From positions 186,001-250,000 of the forward strand of contig LUVW01000012.1 in NCBI GenBank assembly GCA_001661515.1: DNA of 64,000 nt. The letters run 5' to 3'. Origin of the DNA: Capniomyces stellatus (taxonomy: Eukaryota; Kickxellomycota; Harpellomycetes; Harpellales; Legeriomycetaceae). Both the position numbers and the translations under genes were made by a program. Below, in pieces: positions 25,016 to 35,479 of the stretch; the stretch's first letter is position 1, and the number at the start of each line of letters is the position of its first letter. The notes beneath the pieces were generated by a model, which was not told the origin of the DNA, ran no database searches, and was given only the letters and a program-made list of their open reading frames with translations.

Positions 25016-26363
25016 CGTAAAGTGCTTTTATTAATGTTACTTGGCAAGCTTTGACTAGATGCTGGCAAAATATATTCAAGATTTAAAAGCCTACTTGATT
25101 ATTTACTTTTAAAGCTTGTTTAAACAAAAGACAGTTTTAAAACGCAAACGCAAAAAAAGTGCTTGTTTATAGAATATCTCCAACTTAATAAATGTTGCTT
25201 TCCTAGTTTTCAACCTTTTATCTATAGTTTGAATTGGCTTCAACTAGTTTTATTTATTTATTTCCGCTTTACTTTTTTATTTTTATTTTTGTTGACTATT
25301 AGACTCTGCAAGTGATCTATTAATAAATATTTCGTTTTATTTTAACAATAATAGCACTAGAGCAATAGCAGCGTTATTAGTTTTGTCTTTTCTTTTTTTT
25401 CTTTTTCCTCCTTTTCAAATCAGTGTTTCTATTAGCCATAATCTTATGATTCTCGATTTTCAAATGAAAAATCATATTCCATTTAGTTCCAATACAAACT
25501 GGCCCTTTAAGTTGAGAAAAACTGTCAGAATATAATACGCCAACACCCTCAAAGATGTTTGGATTTACAATTCGACCTCACCAACGCAATAGCGCAAATT
25601 CAAAACTAATACCAAACTCCCAGCACCAACCCGAATCCAAACAAAACTTTCTTTCTTTCTTTCTTTCTTCTTCTACGTTAATGGTGGAGAGGGAAGGGAC
25701 TTTCCCCTTCCGCACGCTTTTATTAGTATGTTTTATTTTAATATTGATTATGTTGAGGTTTCCTATTTGATAGCTGCTGTTTGCTTTAGCTTATAATTCG
25801 CTGCTCATTTTCGTCGCTCTTTATTTGCTTTATTTTAAAGACGTGGCAAAAATCAAATCGACTAAATTTAAAAAAAAATGTCTCTCCATTTATTTTTTTT
25901 CGCACTTTAACCTGCTTGATTATTCCAGTCTATTTATTGTTGTTTCAGCTACTTGTTGCTTGTATTAACTACCATTACTACTTTATTTTATTTCACTTTG
26001 CAAGACTTTACTTTTGCCAAAGAAAATCCCTATTCATTTAACAGCCCAAGTGTTAACTTGCCTTGAACAAATTAAAAAACTGGTTCTGGCCAATTGGCGG
26101 CTGTCCTTTGTTAGTGTTGTCATTTATTACGCATTCCTTCAAACACGATTTCTGCATTTTTTATTTTTTTTTCTGAACTGATTTCCAATTTTTTTGCTTT
26201 TTTTTGCTTTTTTTTTGCTTTTTTTAAATAGGCTAAATGGATAACACGGATCAGCTCTTTATTGGATGCATTAACAAACTAAATTCCAGCCATTCGACTG
26301 CTAATTTCAATTATAAGCCCATATTGTTACCATTACATAACTTGAATCTCCAACACAATCACC

Positions 26364-26419
26364 AACTCCAACACCACTAATATTAACTCCAACACCACTA
26401 ATAATAACTCCAATATCAG
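26364..26419. repeat. 21-bp tandem repeat, about 2.7 copies
   Basis: Unit 'aactccaacaccactaatat' plus one base is repeated at 26364 and 26385, with a partial, diverged third copy from 26406. Confidence 0.75.
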
Positions 26420-26840
26420 TTTCAATTAGGCACTCAACCAACAGGATCAACAAAAATCATGTAAACCAAATCTAGTCAGAGCAGTCACCGATTCACCAAC
26501 TCCGTGTATCATTATACTTGGCTATGGTAACAAGGTAAAGATGTTAAAATACATGGCTCGCTGGCTCATTGTGTCAAATAGTTGCCCATGTGTTTAAACT
26601 CCTGGACCTATCCATAACACGAACTAAGCCCAGCCGAACCATCACAAACTTTTTCTCACTGTACTTTTTACTGGACACCTTTGCCAGTCAGAAACTTGAA
26701 GAAAACTACTCTATGAACCAATACTTGAAAACAAGATTTTACAATATACATAATTTAACGTGTACCATTGTTGGATGAAAGTGTACTGACTACCAACCAT
26801 GGAATAGCTTCAAGCCAGTCAAAGACGTTTATAATTAATT

Positions 26841-26930
26841 ATGATATTTTATGGTTTTATACAATATTTTATGTTGTGATATGACATTTTATGTTGTGTT
26901 ATGATATTTTATTTTATGATATGATATGAA
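26841..26930. repeat. Degenerate AT-rich repeat, 'gatattttatgttgt'
   Basis: Several imperfect copies of a 15-20 bp AT-rich unit occur in tandem about 190 bp downstream of the PER1 stop codon. Confidence 0.6.
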
Positions 26931-27117
26931 ATCTCATCTCGTCTTATAATGTAGTATAGTATAGTATAGTATAAGTTAATTACAATAATTTTAATATATA
27001 AAAATAAAACATACGAATAAACAGAAGGGTAAATTGTGACTATTAAATTTCGATGTGTGGTATTTCTCTACCCGCTCTGGTAAGCCTAGATTTGCAAAAT
27101 TGAGGCAGTGCTCGGTA

Positions 27118-28080
27118 CTAGTGGTACTTTGGCTGAGGTTTGGGATTCTGTAATGCCTCTGGGAACTCGTTTATTAGCCATTTATACCATAGGTATGTTA
27201 TCGGTATAGTGGCGGCATGCCATAGAGAATGGGCGTCAATCATTTCTAAAAACGGTGGGAAATCAAAGGCCTCCAGACTAAATGCCAAGTCGGTACAAAG
27301 TATCAAAATACCTGGCGTGTACCATTTTTTTAATCCAATCTTGTGTAGTTTGAACGATATCACAATCCACACTAAATTAGCCAGCACACCAACAATGGCA
27401 TTAGCCAGCATGTTGTACCCATAGTCAAACCTAACGAACTGGAGGTAAAATACATGGGAGCTGTAAGCCATGATAAATATAATGGCAAAAAACACTGTTC
27501 TACGATTGTAGTAAGCATTGAATAGCGTGATGGTTGGCAAAAACAACATAAACAACACATTAAATCCAGCAGAGTAATAATCCATCCGCTCCGTCCAAAT
27601 GTAGTCACGCGTGTGGAAAACTGATGACCACAGCCAAGTCCACATTCCAATAGCCGAATAAAGTTTTAGCCAAAAGTGAAGAGGGCTAGCTGCTTTTATT
27701 GCTAAATCTATTTTGCTCCAATATATGTAGTGTATGTAGCCATTCAGCACGCTGAACAACACACTAAAGGGCTCTTGCATACCGAACATTCTAATAAACG
27801 GCCACTTTCCATGAAACTGGTGAATTTTCTCGCCCGATCTTACTGCCTCGATTGTCAGCTTCCTTTGGCAATTGTAGTTACAGTTGCTTTCGCAAGTCCA
27901 GAAAGTCAATCTCAGCACCAAGTGTAGCTGTTGGCGGTCTAGCACACACTTTTCTTGGACGCATTCTTCAATACAGCTCTGAAACTCTGGTAGCTTATCT
28001 CCGCTCGAAGCAATCGTCAATTGCAGACCCATCATTAACGAAAGGCAACACAACAGTGCCTTTACTACCGGAATCCTCAT
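27118..28080 (-). CDS. PER1: Per1/PGAP3 GPI-anchor remodelling protein
   Basis: A single exon encodes 320 residues, within the family size. A signal peptide (residues 1-25) is followed by the luminal Cys-rich segment ('CIEECVQEKC', 'WTCESNCNYNCQRK'). The multi-spanning CREST-type core carries the conserved His/Asp residues 'SSVFHTRDYIWTERMDYYSA' and 'DAHSLWHAATIP'. Per1 removes the sn-2 acyl chain of GPI anchors in the ER so that anchored proteins can leave. The final 'PKPQPKYH' tail is not a known retrieval motif. It is divergent from YEA4. Confidence 0.94.
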   Translation of the reverse strand: MRIPVVKALLCCLSLMMGLQLTIASSGDKLPEFQSCIEECVQEKCVLDRQQLHLVLRLTFWTCESNCNYNCQRKLTIEAVRSGEKIHQFHGKWPFIRMFGMQEPFSVLFSVLNGYIHYIYWSKIDLAIKAASPLHFWLKLYSAIGMWTWLWSSVFHTRDYIWTERMDYYSAGFNVLFMLFLPTITLFNAYYNRRTVFFAIIFIMAYSSHVFYLQFVRFDYGYNMLANAIVGVLANLVWIVISFKLHKIGLKKWYTPGILILCTDLAFSLEAFDFPPFLEMIDAHSLWHAATIPITYLWYKWLINEFPEALQNPKPQPKYH

Positions 28081-29641
28081 TTCTTTATACCTGTTATATC
28101 TGATCTATTGTGTGTGTTTTTGTGCCACAATAGAATGTTTTTACAATGCTTTTATGTGCAATGGATAAGATAAAGGAGAGGTTGATAGGTGTTCTAAATT
28201 AAAGAGGTTTGGTGTTTCAAGAAAGTGAAACTTGATGAATATTTCGATAAACAAAAAGAAAAAAAAAAGAAAAATGAAGAAAAAAACATTGACAACATTT
28301 CAATAATAAAAAAGCAAAAGCGTCAACAACACCAATAAATAAAACAAAAGCACCAATAGTTATTTCCGTAAAGACTAATCATTTCCATGTTCAATTGATT
28401 TGGATTGCCACAGTAATTTGTGTTAGTAGCAACAACAACAATGATCTTGCATTTCTATTTGCTAAAGCCCTGCAAACAAATTGTCGCATAGACTTTGCTT
28501 AGCCCTGCTCACAGACGTACATTACCACGCCTTATTTGTATACCTGTGTTATAACGCACACCAGTATGTGTGTTCAATACTGCAGCAAGTGGTCCGCTCA
28601 ACATTCCAGCACATAGAGCGGCCATAACAAGATGTTTGAGTTTATGTCTGCTGTGCAACGAACCAGTAAATAGCAAGGGAAGTGGCTTGAAGATACTACC
28701 AGCTGTTTAAGGCTTTATAACACGCTTAAAAGGTAAAGATATAACCACTGGTCGGCAGGAAAGTTTGTGACCGATACTGCTATACGATACGGGGTGTACC
28801 TTTGTTATTATTATTTTGAAACAACCTATTTCGGTAATGTTTAAATAACCAGGCGAGTAGTGATGCTTTAGTTGCTGTGAAGATTGTTTGCTGAGATGGT
28901 ATACCATATACAACAAAACTCTGTATAAATAGTCTTAACTGTGAAAACGCGGTGCTGGCTCGGTGCGCATTGTTGGTGGCTAGATGTATATTGTGAGCAA
29001 GAAGCTTCGAGTGCGGTTTAGATAAACCACCAATACTTTGAATATTAAGGCTGTCTTTATTGGAAAAAAAAAAGAAAAAAAAGTGTTCTAATTAGCAGAA
29101 ACAATACAATCTAATTTAAACGGTTGAGCCTTATTACAATAACGTTCTGCTGGACTGCTATTAAGCCAACATTCAATCATTGAAGCGATCCAGTTCGTTT
29201 TTGTGGCTATCGAGTTTGGTTGTTGAATGCAAATAAAAGCAAACGGGCAGTTTATTTTTATTATTACAGAATCAAGGCTGTTTAACTTTAAAAGAAAATC
29301 AATCCATTAATAAAGGCAAATAAATAAAATTAACTTGAAAAAGTTTCAAACACCAAGCACTAAAAAAATTTAAAAAATACTAAAAAAAAAGTACATACCA
29401 CTGTATCTAAACGGAAATAGTTTGGGTTGATTCCCAATCAACTTTACCAAAAAACGACAGAAACCAACTCTCGATATAGACATAACTATATATTCGTAGA
29501 TTTATTTTGATTATTAACTTTAACTTTCTAGAGATTTGTTTTTTTTCCCTGGAGATTTAAAACATATTTGGCTGTAGTAGAAATGGTATTTTGAAAACGG
29601 GAACGGAAACAAAAACGAAAGCGAAAACGAAAACGAAAAAA
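28081..29641. other. Divergent intergenic region PER1/YEA4
   Basis: A 1.5-kb AT-rich upstream region shared by two divergent ER/Golgi genes. A purine-rich run 'aacgaaaacg' lies just before the YEA4 start (29600-29640). No gene or RNA was recognised. Confidence 0.5.
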
Positions 29642-31077
29642 ATGCTAGCCAAAACAATTCCTTTGGCTGCGAGCACTTTGGTATTTGCGAATTTCCAACT
29701 TGTTCTGTCATTAATTCTTGGTGGATGCTGCGGAAACATTCTTGCTCTAGAGGCATTTCTAAAGTAAAAAAAACAATCATACTTTTAAATTATATTTAGT
29801 AACCCACAAACACCAAGCACGCGTTATCCACTTTAACTCGATTGCTTTACCGCTTTATAAGCACAAACTCAAACATGAATTTCAAGCATCAAGTATTATT
29901 TTTATGTTTATAGAACGACTCCCAGTTGCGGTTCTTTTCTCACGTTTACCCAATTTATTTTCATTTCGTTAATCTCCTTGCCCTTCCAGATATCTTTTTC
30001 CAATCCCAAGACTGCTAGTGGTAATCAGTGGGGTTTCCCGCGATTAGTCAAACGTCAGGTTCCACTAAAGAACTGGTGTCTTATGGTTTTACTGTACTAC
30101 GCCTCCTCAATGTTTAACAATCTGGCTTATAGCTACCGCATTTCTGTACCACTACACATAGTGTTCAGGTCGAGTAGTCTGGTTGTGAACATGCTTCTTG
30201 GTAGGTGTTTCTTAAAAAGGCAGTACTCAGCCCAGCAGCTGGTATCGGTATTGATGGTTACAATTGGTGTGATTTGGGCCACAATTGACACGCAGATAAA
30301 CCGAGCCAACAGTACCGACACCAACCTCAACACAGATAGCACAAGTCCGACAAATGATAGCAACGAGTTCAAAGAGTGGGTTTTTGGATTGGTTATTCTT
30401 ACAATGTCTGTTATCACAGCTTCGTTTTTAGGGGTTTATCAAGAAAGCGTGTACAGGAAGCACGGAGGAAACTGGAAAGAGAGTCTATTCTACTTGGTAA
30501 GCAACATGTTATTTTGGAGTATAGTGGGCGGGATCAACAGTTTAAGGAGACGTATTTATACAATGATTTTCCAACTGACCCGATGCTTTGTAAACCCTGT
30601 GTATAGCATTTTTTGGCACTGCCATTGTTCTACTTTTCATGGTCAGAGATTCGGCAGCAGTCAACAATAATGAACATGAAGTCTGCGATTCTGAGCTCTG
30701 ATGCCAAGGAGGGACTGCTATCACTATCCAAAACATGCGGCGCTGACCTGCTATTAAACAACTTTGCTGGACTGCATAGCTGGGTTTATCTTTCATTTAT
30801 TCTGCTTACACAGGTGATGTGTACTTTTGGCGTCAATTACATGTCAACACAAACATCATCGCTGACGCTAAATCTTGTTCTTACAATCAGGAAGCTAATA
30901 AGCCTGGGCTTGTCGTTGTTGATTTTCAAAAGTAACACGTCTTCGGGATTTGTGCTTGGTAGTGTGCTGGCAATGTCAGGCACCTTTATCTATGCCCACA
31001 AGGGGTCGATATCATTACCATTCTTTTCAAAAATATCCGAAGCACCAGAAAAACTAATCAAAAAAAAAGCAGAGTGA
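29642..31077 (+). CDS. YEA4: Yea4/SLC35B4-type UDP-GlcNAc transporter
   Basis: Three in-phase exons, 29642-29763, 29914-30496 and 30607-31077, encode 391 residues with many hydrophobic helices. The family motifs appear in order: 'LGGCCGNILALEAFLK', 'CGSFLTFTQFIFIS', 'ISVPLHIVFRSSSLVVNMLL', 'LGVYQESVYRKHGGNWKESL', 'LHFLALPLFYF' and 'SSLTLNLVLTIRKLISLGLS'. These match Yea4 and SLC35B4, which import UDP-GlcNAc (and UDP-xylose in animals) into the ER/Golgi, supporting chitin and glycan synthesis. The last four residues are KKAE, a KKXX-type ER-retrieval signal, consistent with the ER location of yeast Yea4. Exon 1 was found by extending upstream from a frame that lacks a good start. Confidence 0.93.
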
Positions 31078-31905
31078 TGGATCTGCACCATATTAGACCT
31101 TTCCATTTACGTATATTTCTGTTATTTTTAAATGTCGCTAATGTACTACTTACCAAACATATGTTTAATAAAGTCAAGATTTGTGATTGCAAAGCTGCAG
31201 ATTGGAGCGTTGGGCTTAAATTCTTGGAAGGTCCTGATTATAGCAGAATCGGCCCTTTATAGCACAAAGCTGGTTTTTTTTTATTTTTTAGAAAACTCAA
31301 AGTAGTACAGATACCAGTGGTCAGCTGTTGGACTAAACACAACTAAGACTGTAGAATCAACAGGATGTAGCTTGTATTCGTGTGTGCTTTCAAGATTATC
31401 CATGTCTCTAAAACATAACACCAAGTACAACGCCAATAAGAATGTTGAGCTTTACTTCAATAAAAAAAATATTGAGTTTTACATATTGTTTTTTTTGCTA
31501 GCCTAGTTAAAAGTAAAACACAAAGTGTCTGAAATCCAATTATAACCTAGGAGTAATTAAATCAAGAAATGAACTTTCTAACAAAGCCAATGAGCCCATT
31601 CTTTAACGGCTATTGGGGAAGTTTATTTTGCTCCAAACAATGCTATTTATTAACGTTGTTATTGAAGGCACATAAAATAGCAAGCCTTTTTTTTTATTTC
31701 AAATTAAGGTTTGGTTAAATAGTTACAAGCTTGGGAATACACGGTTTATCAGAGTTTATCAAAGGCTGATAAATTGATCGAGCATACAACTGAGCTGGTT
31801 TGGTGTTTCTGTTTATTTAAAGAACATAGTATTTTACAGAATAGAAGGATATATTGAATAATTTTTGACAACAAGAGCGATTCGAGCAACAACAGAGAGT
31901 ATAAT
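31078..31905. other. Intergenic YEA4-ATG27
   Basis: AT-rich, with the YEA4 3' flank and ATG27 promoter. A 62-codon frame directly after the YEA4 stop (31074-31262) is not supported by any feature. Confidence 0.45.
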
Positions 31906-33741
31906 ATGAACAGGTTGGGATATTTGGCACTAGGGCTAGCGGCAGCTGTCACAAATGTTCAATCAAATACGTTTGATTGCAGCAAAGTGAATCTTTATAA
32001 CTCTACACACGATCTGAGTTCATTAAACACGTAAGTAACCTGCAAGTATATACAGAATGGGTACTGTGTTGCTCCGAACTTGATTGATACACGATACGGA
32101 CTCGTGGCAAAGTGGCAAATAAAAAAGTGAGACCTGGATTATAAATAAAATCAAAGGTTATAAAAAAGCTCAAGAAAATTAAAAATAAATATTCGAATAG
32201 AGAATTGACTGTGTCACTGAATTTAACAACCCCGCCAACAATAAACAATTACTTGTACACCGTGAACTTGTGCGAAAAGCTAAAGGAAGACACAAGCGTT
32301 CCTGAATCAGATCGCTGTGTTAGTGGTTCTTGGGGTTGCCGCATTGTTACAAATTTTAAGGAAAATGAGCCTAGGATTGTTGAGGTTGGATCAGTAGCTG
32401 GAGGTGGTAGTGTTTCGGTCCCAGAAATAATCCAAAGAGAAAAAACCGAGCAAGCTGAAGGTTGGTGCAAGATAAACAGTGAACTGTGTTATTTGTATTA
32501 TATTTATATCTACGTTTACTGTGTGCTGTACTACTTGGTCTGCAAATAAGCCGGTATCGATATCGTATGCTGTGTTACATAGGAGGTATTTTTTGGAAAA
32601 TGGAGGGTCAAAAGTTTAACGAGATCGTTTGGTCTACAGAGATCCAAATGCTGTGCAACAAGACCGAAAATGTAACTATTTGATGTATTATAATCCCAAC
32701 AGTCATATATTAGTTCAGAATTATTTTATCTTTGGCCCACTGCTGCTAACAATGACATCTATTTATTTTAAACTTGTTGAATTATCCTTTTTTTTATATT
32801 TAGAAATACGGCATATTTGAACCAGTGTTCAAAGAGGGGCATTTGCTGCTCAAGCTTTACACCCACGCTGTTTGCGAGTAAGTGACTAAGTCACCAATAC
32901 TACCAAACCGACGCTTGTTTACTTTGGCGATCTTGAACTAACAATGATACTTTTGGCATTTAATTTGGATAGTATCGAGAAAAAGCCAGACGAAAAAGAA
33001 CCAGAAAAAGAGGTTCCAGGAGGCGGCGAAAAAAAGAAGAGCACCATAGGAGGCTTCTTTTCGGCAATATTCAACTTGTAATTATTCAAATCAAATCAAA
33101 TCAAATCAAATCAAATCAATATTTTATTATATTTGTGCTCTTGTGCCTTTATTAGAACAGCACGGCCATGAATACAAAACTGGCAGCGTGTGAGCTTAAC
33201 TAGCAACTGAGAATATTTTTTAAAATTAACAACGGTATTCTGTTATAGCCTCTTTTTCGGGTTTATTCTGTACTTTATTGTTGGTATGGTTTACAACTAT
33301 TTGGTGCTCGGTGCAGCTGGGCTGGATTTAATACCCAACAGAGGTAAAATGATCTATTCACTTTTTTACTTTATTATAAAGTCTGTAATTGTACTTGTTG
33401 TTTTATACGTATGCGTTTACTAACTTGTACATATTCTTTTTCGTTTTCCTGGACTTGGTGATATGTGGCTCAAACCAGACTTCTGGTCAGAGTTCCCTAG
33501 CTTGACAGTCGTAAGTCATCACCGCCTTTTCTCATGTTTTGTCATTTTTATCTTTGCTGCATTTTTTCTGCTTGTCAGGCGAATGGTGTCTGGCTCCAGC
33601 AGTTTTTTTTTGTAGAGTTGAGGGTTTGCCGGTGAGCGAAGTCTAATTTTCTCAACTATTTTTCAACGATTATAGGGGTTTTTCCAGCACCTGTATGGAA
33701 CAATTAGCGGGAGCAGTCGTGGTGGATATACCGTTGTTTAA
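31906..33741 (+). CDS. ATG27: Atg27, type I membrane autophagy protein
   Basis: Eight small exons fit in phase to 281 residues (yeast Atg27 has 271): 31906-32030, 32201-32460, 32583-32671, 32804-32877, 32973-33077, 33249-33343, 33479-33510 and 33676-33741. A signal peptide (about 1-20) leads to the luminal MRH-like domain ('FDCSKVNLYNSTHDLSSLN', 'LTTPPTINNYLYTVNLC', 'HLLLKLYTHAVCE'). One membrane span follows ('FGFILYFIVGMVYNYLVLG'), then a short cytosolic tail ending 'SSRGGYTVV', which resembles the C-terminal YSAV sorting motif of yeast Atg27. In yeast Atg27 cycles between Golgi, endosome and vacuole and supports Atg9 traffic. The exon-2 donor is an unusual GTTGGT at 32461; GTGAAC at 32479 is an in-frame alternative that would add six residues. 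Confidence 0.9.
33088..33118. repeat. (TCAAA)n microsatellite in ATG27 intron 5
   Basis: About six pentanucleotide units start ten bases after the donor at 33078. Confidence 0.85.
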
Positions 33742-35479
33742 GACGAGATTCAACTGTCTATTGGAGCCGTCTATCCTTTCATCTTTATTTTGCTTTAACA
33801 TTTATCTCTTCGTATGGCAATTAATTGGAATAGTCAAAAATATACCCGTTTGATCGGAGGATAAAGAAAAACCAGCAAGATCACAATCTAGCTATATATC
33901 TATAATACAGTGTTGGTTCGTCAATGCGTTTTTTCAAAGCATTTACAGGCGTTTCAAGACATAGAGTGTAGTGCATTGAGCCAAAACAGAGGTAAACTCT
34001 TGGCGAGCTAGTGAGGAAGAAAAAAAAAGGCAGAGCAAGCCGAGTTTTTACAGCAGTAAAAACCCCTATTTCAGCTGAGCTGAAATGGTTTTGTTACAAG
34101 ACAGTTGTGGTCGTTCTAGTAGCTAAGGCTGAATGAAGGCAGATCCAAGGCACAATAAAGCCGAGATATTACGAGCCAAGGTGACTTGTATTCTTGGGTA
34201 TTAGCAATTTGGTATTGATAAATACTGTGTTAATAAGGCTTTGTATAGAAGCCGAAGCTAATGTGGCAGAGTAAAAAATAGCTGTATTGGGAGGAGGGGT
34301 AGATACTACAAGCTAAAAGAAAAGACTGATGATGAATAAAAAAGAGCAAACAAAGTTTTTCAAAGTAAACAAGAGAAAGTAAATGAGGTCGAGGTGGTCA
34401 GATTAAATAAGAGTTTGTGTAATTTGCTTTATTTCTTTTGTGCTTATAAGTTACAAGGAAAAGCATGATAAATATTTAAAATAAACAATTGGAAATTGAA
34501 TAATAGCAAAACAAAAATAAAGGCAGGAAGAATAAATTGAAAAATGAGCAAAAATAGAAAGCGTAGTAAAAGTAAATAAAACCAAAATTGCAATGAAAGC
34601 TTGACAATAAAGTTTCTACAATTGGAAAAAACAAAAGCAAAAGCAAAAACAAAACAAAAATCGATAGAAGGAAACTTGGAGTTCAAACTTTTTTTGTACG
34701 ATACCAAAAAGAGTCTGAGAATATTTCAACACAAGCGAGCCTTTATTTTAATTTGAAAGAAGCGCGAAGTAATCAGGATATTTGAGAACCAGCTCTGTTC
34801 GACAAATAACGACTAAGGCGATAAGCGGAAAAACGAAAAAAAAAAACAAAGTAGCAAAAATAATAAAAGTACAAATAGAATTGCACCGAAACCAAGCAAT
34901 TAGTAGGAGGAAAAAAAAGCAGGCTGATAAGGTAAGTGTGTAAATTGGACGCGAATTTTAGTTCAGGTTTAGAACAGTAGAATAGGAAAATCTATGTAGA
35001 TAGAACTAGGATCAAACACACTTTGGTAATTATATGCCGGAAATAATGGTCGAAGGCATTTTTGAAATACAGAAGCGTTAATTGGTATATATATGTATAT
35101 ACAGGAGACTGGTAATTGATATTAAATAATAAAAGTAGGATATTCCTACCTTTGATAGGTTCAGGTTGGCGAAATACAAACACTTTGGCGGTGAAAGGAG
35201 GATATAGTTGTGACAGTTTATAACAGCTAATAGGTACGTTTTGTTAATAGCAAGAGTATAGATCGGAATAGTAAAGATATAATACGAGATAGTGTAGTTG
35301 AGCGAGTAAATCAAGCCAAGTTGTTTTGGCGATAAAGGGGACTTTAGAGAATTAAGGGAATAAATGGGAATGAAAAAGAATTAGTTACTTTTACTGAAAA
35401 TAAAAAAAGATTAGCTGGCGGATTTCATAAACAGAAGAGCTGATTAAACGAATGAAATATAAAAATAGATGGATTGTGT
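33742..35479. other. Intergenic ATG27-NTO1
   Basis: AT- and purine-rich on the plus strand. It holds the NTO1 leader. An upstream ATG at 35469 opens a 19-codon frame (stop ends at 35528) that overlaps the NTO1 start in another frame. No other gene was recognised. Confidence 0.5.

Larger units (their letters stand above)
25016..27117. other. Intergenic, SEC61 upstream to PER1 3' flank
   Basis: AT-rich. It probably contains the SEC61 leader and promoter. A 71-codon frame at 25555-25770 and a 69-codon frame at 26569-26778 lack any recognisable feature. A 21-bp repeat (26364-26419) and an AT-rich degenerate repeat (26841-26930) are annotated separately. Confidence 0.45.

Noticed and set aside
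33459..33478. Non-canonical TG acceptor for ATG27 exon 7
   Set aside because: An upstream boundary giving 'GDMWLKPDFW' looked attractive, but the standard CAG acceptor at 33478 gives 'NRDFWSEFPSL' in phase and fits the Atg27 family equally well.
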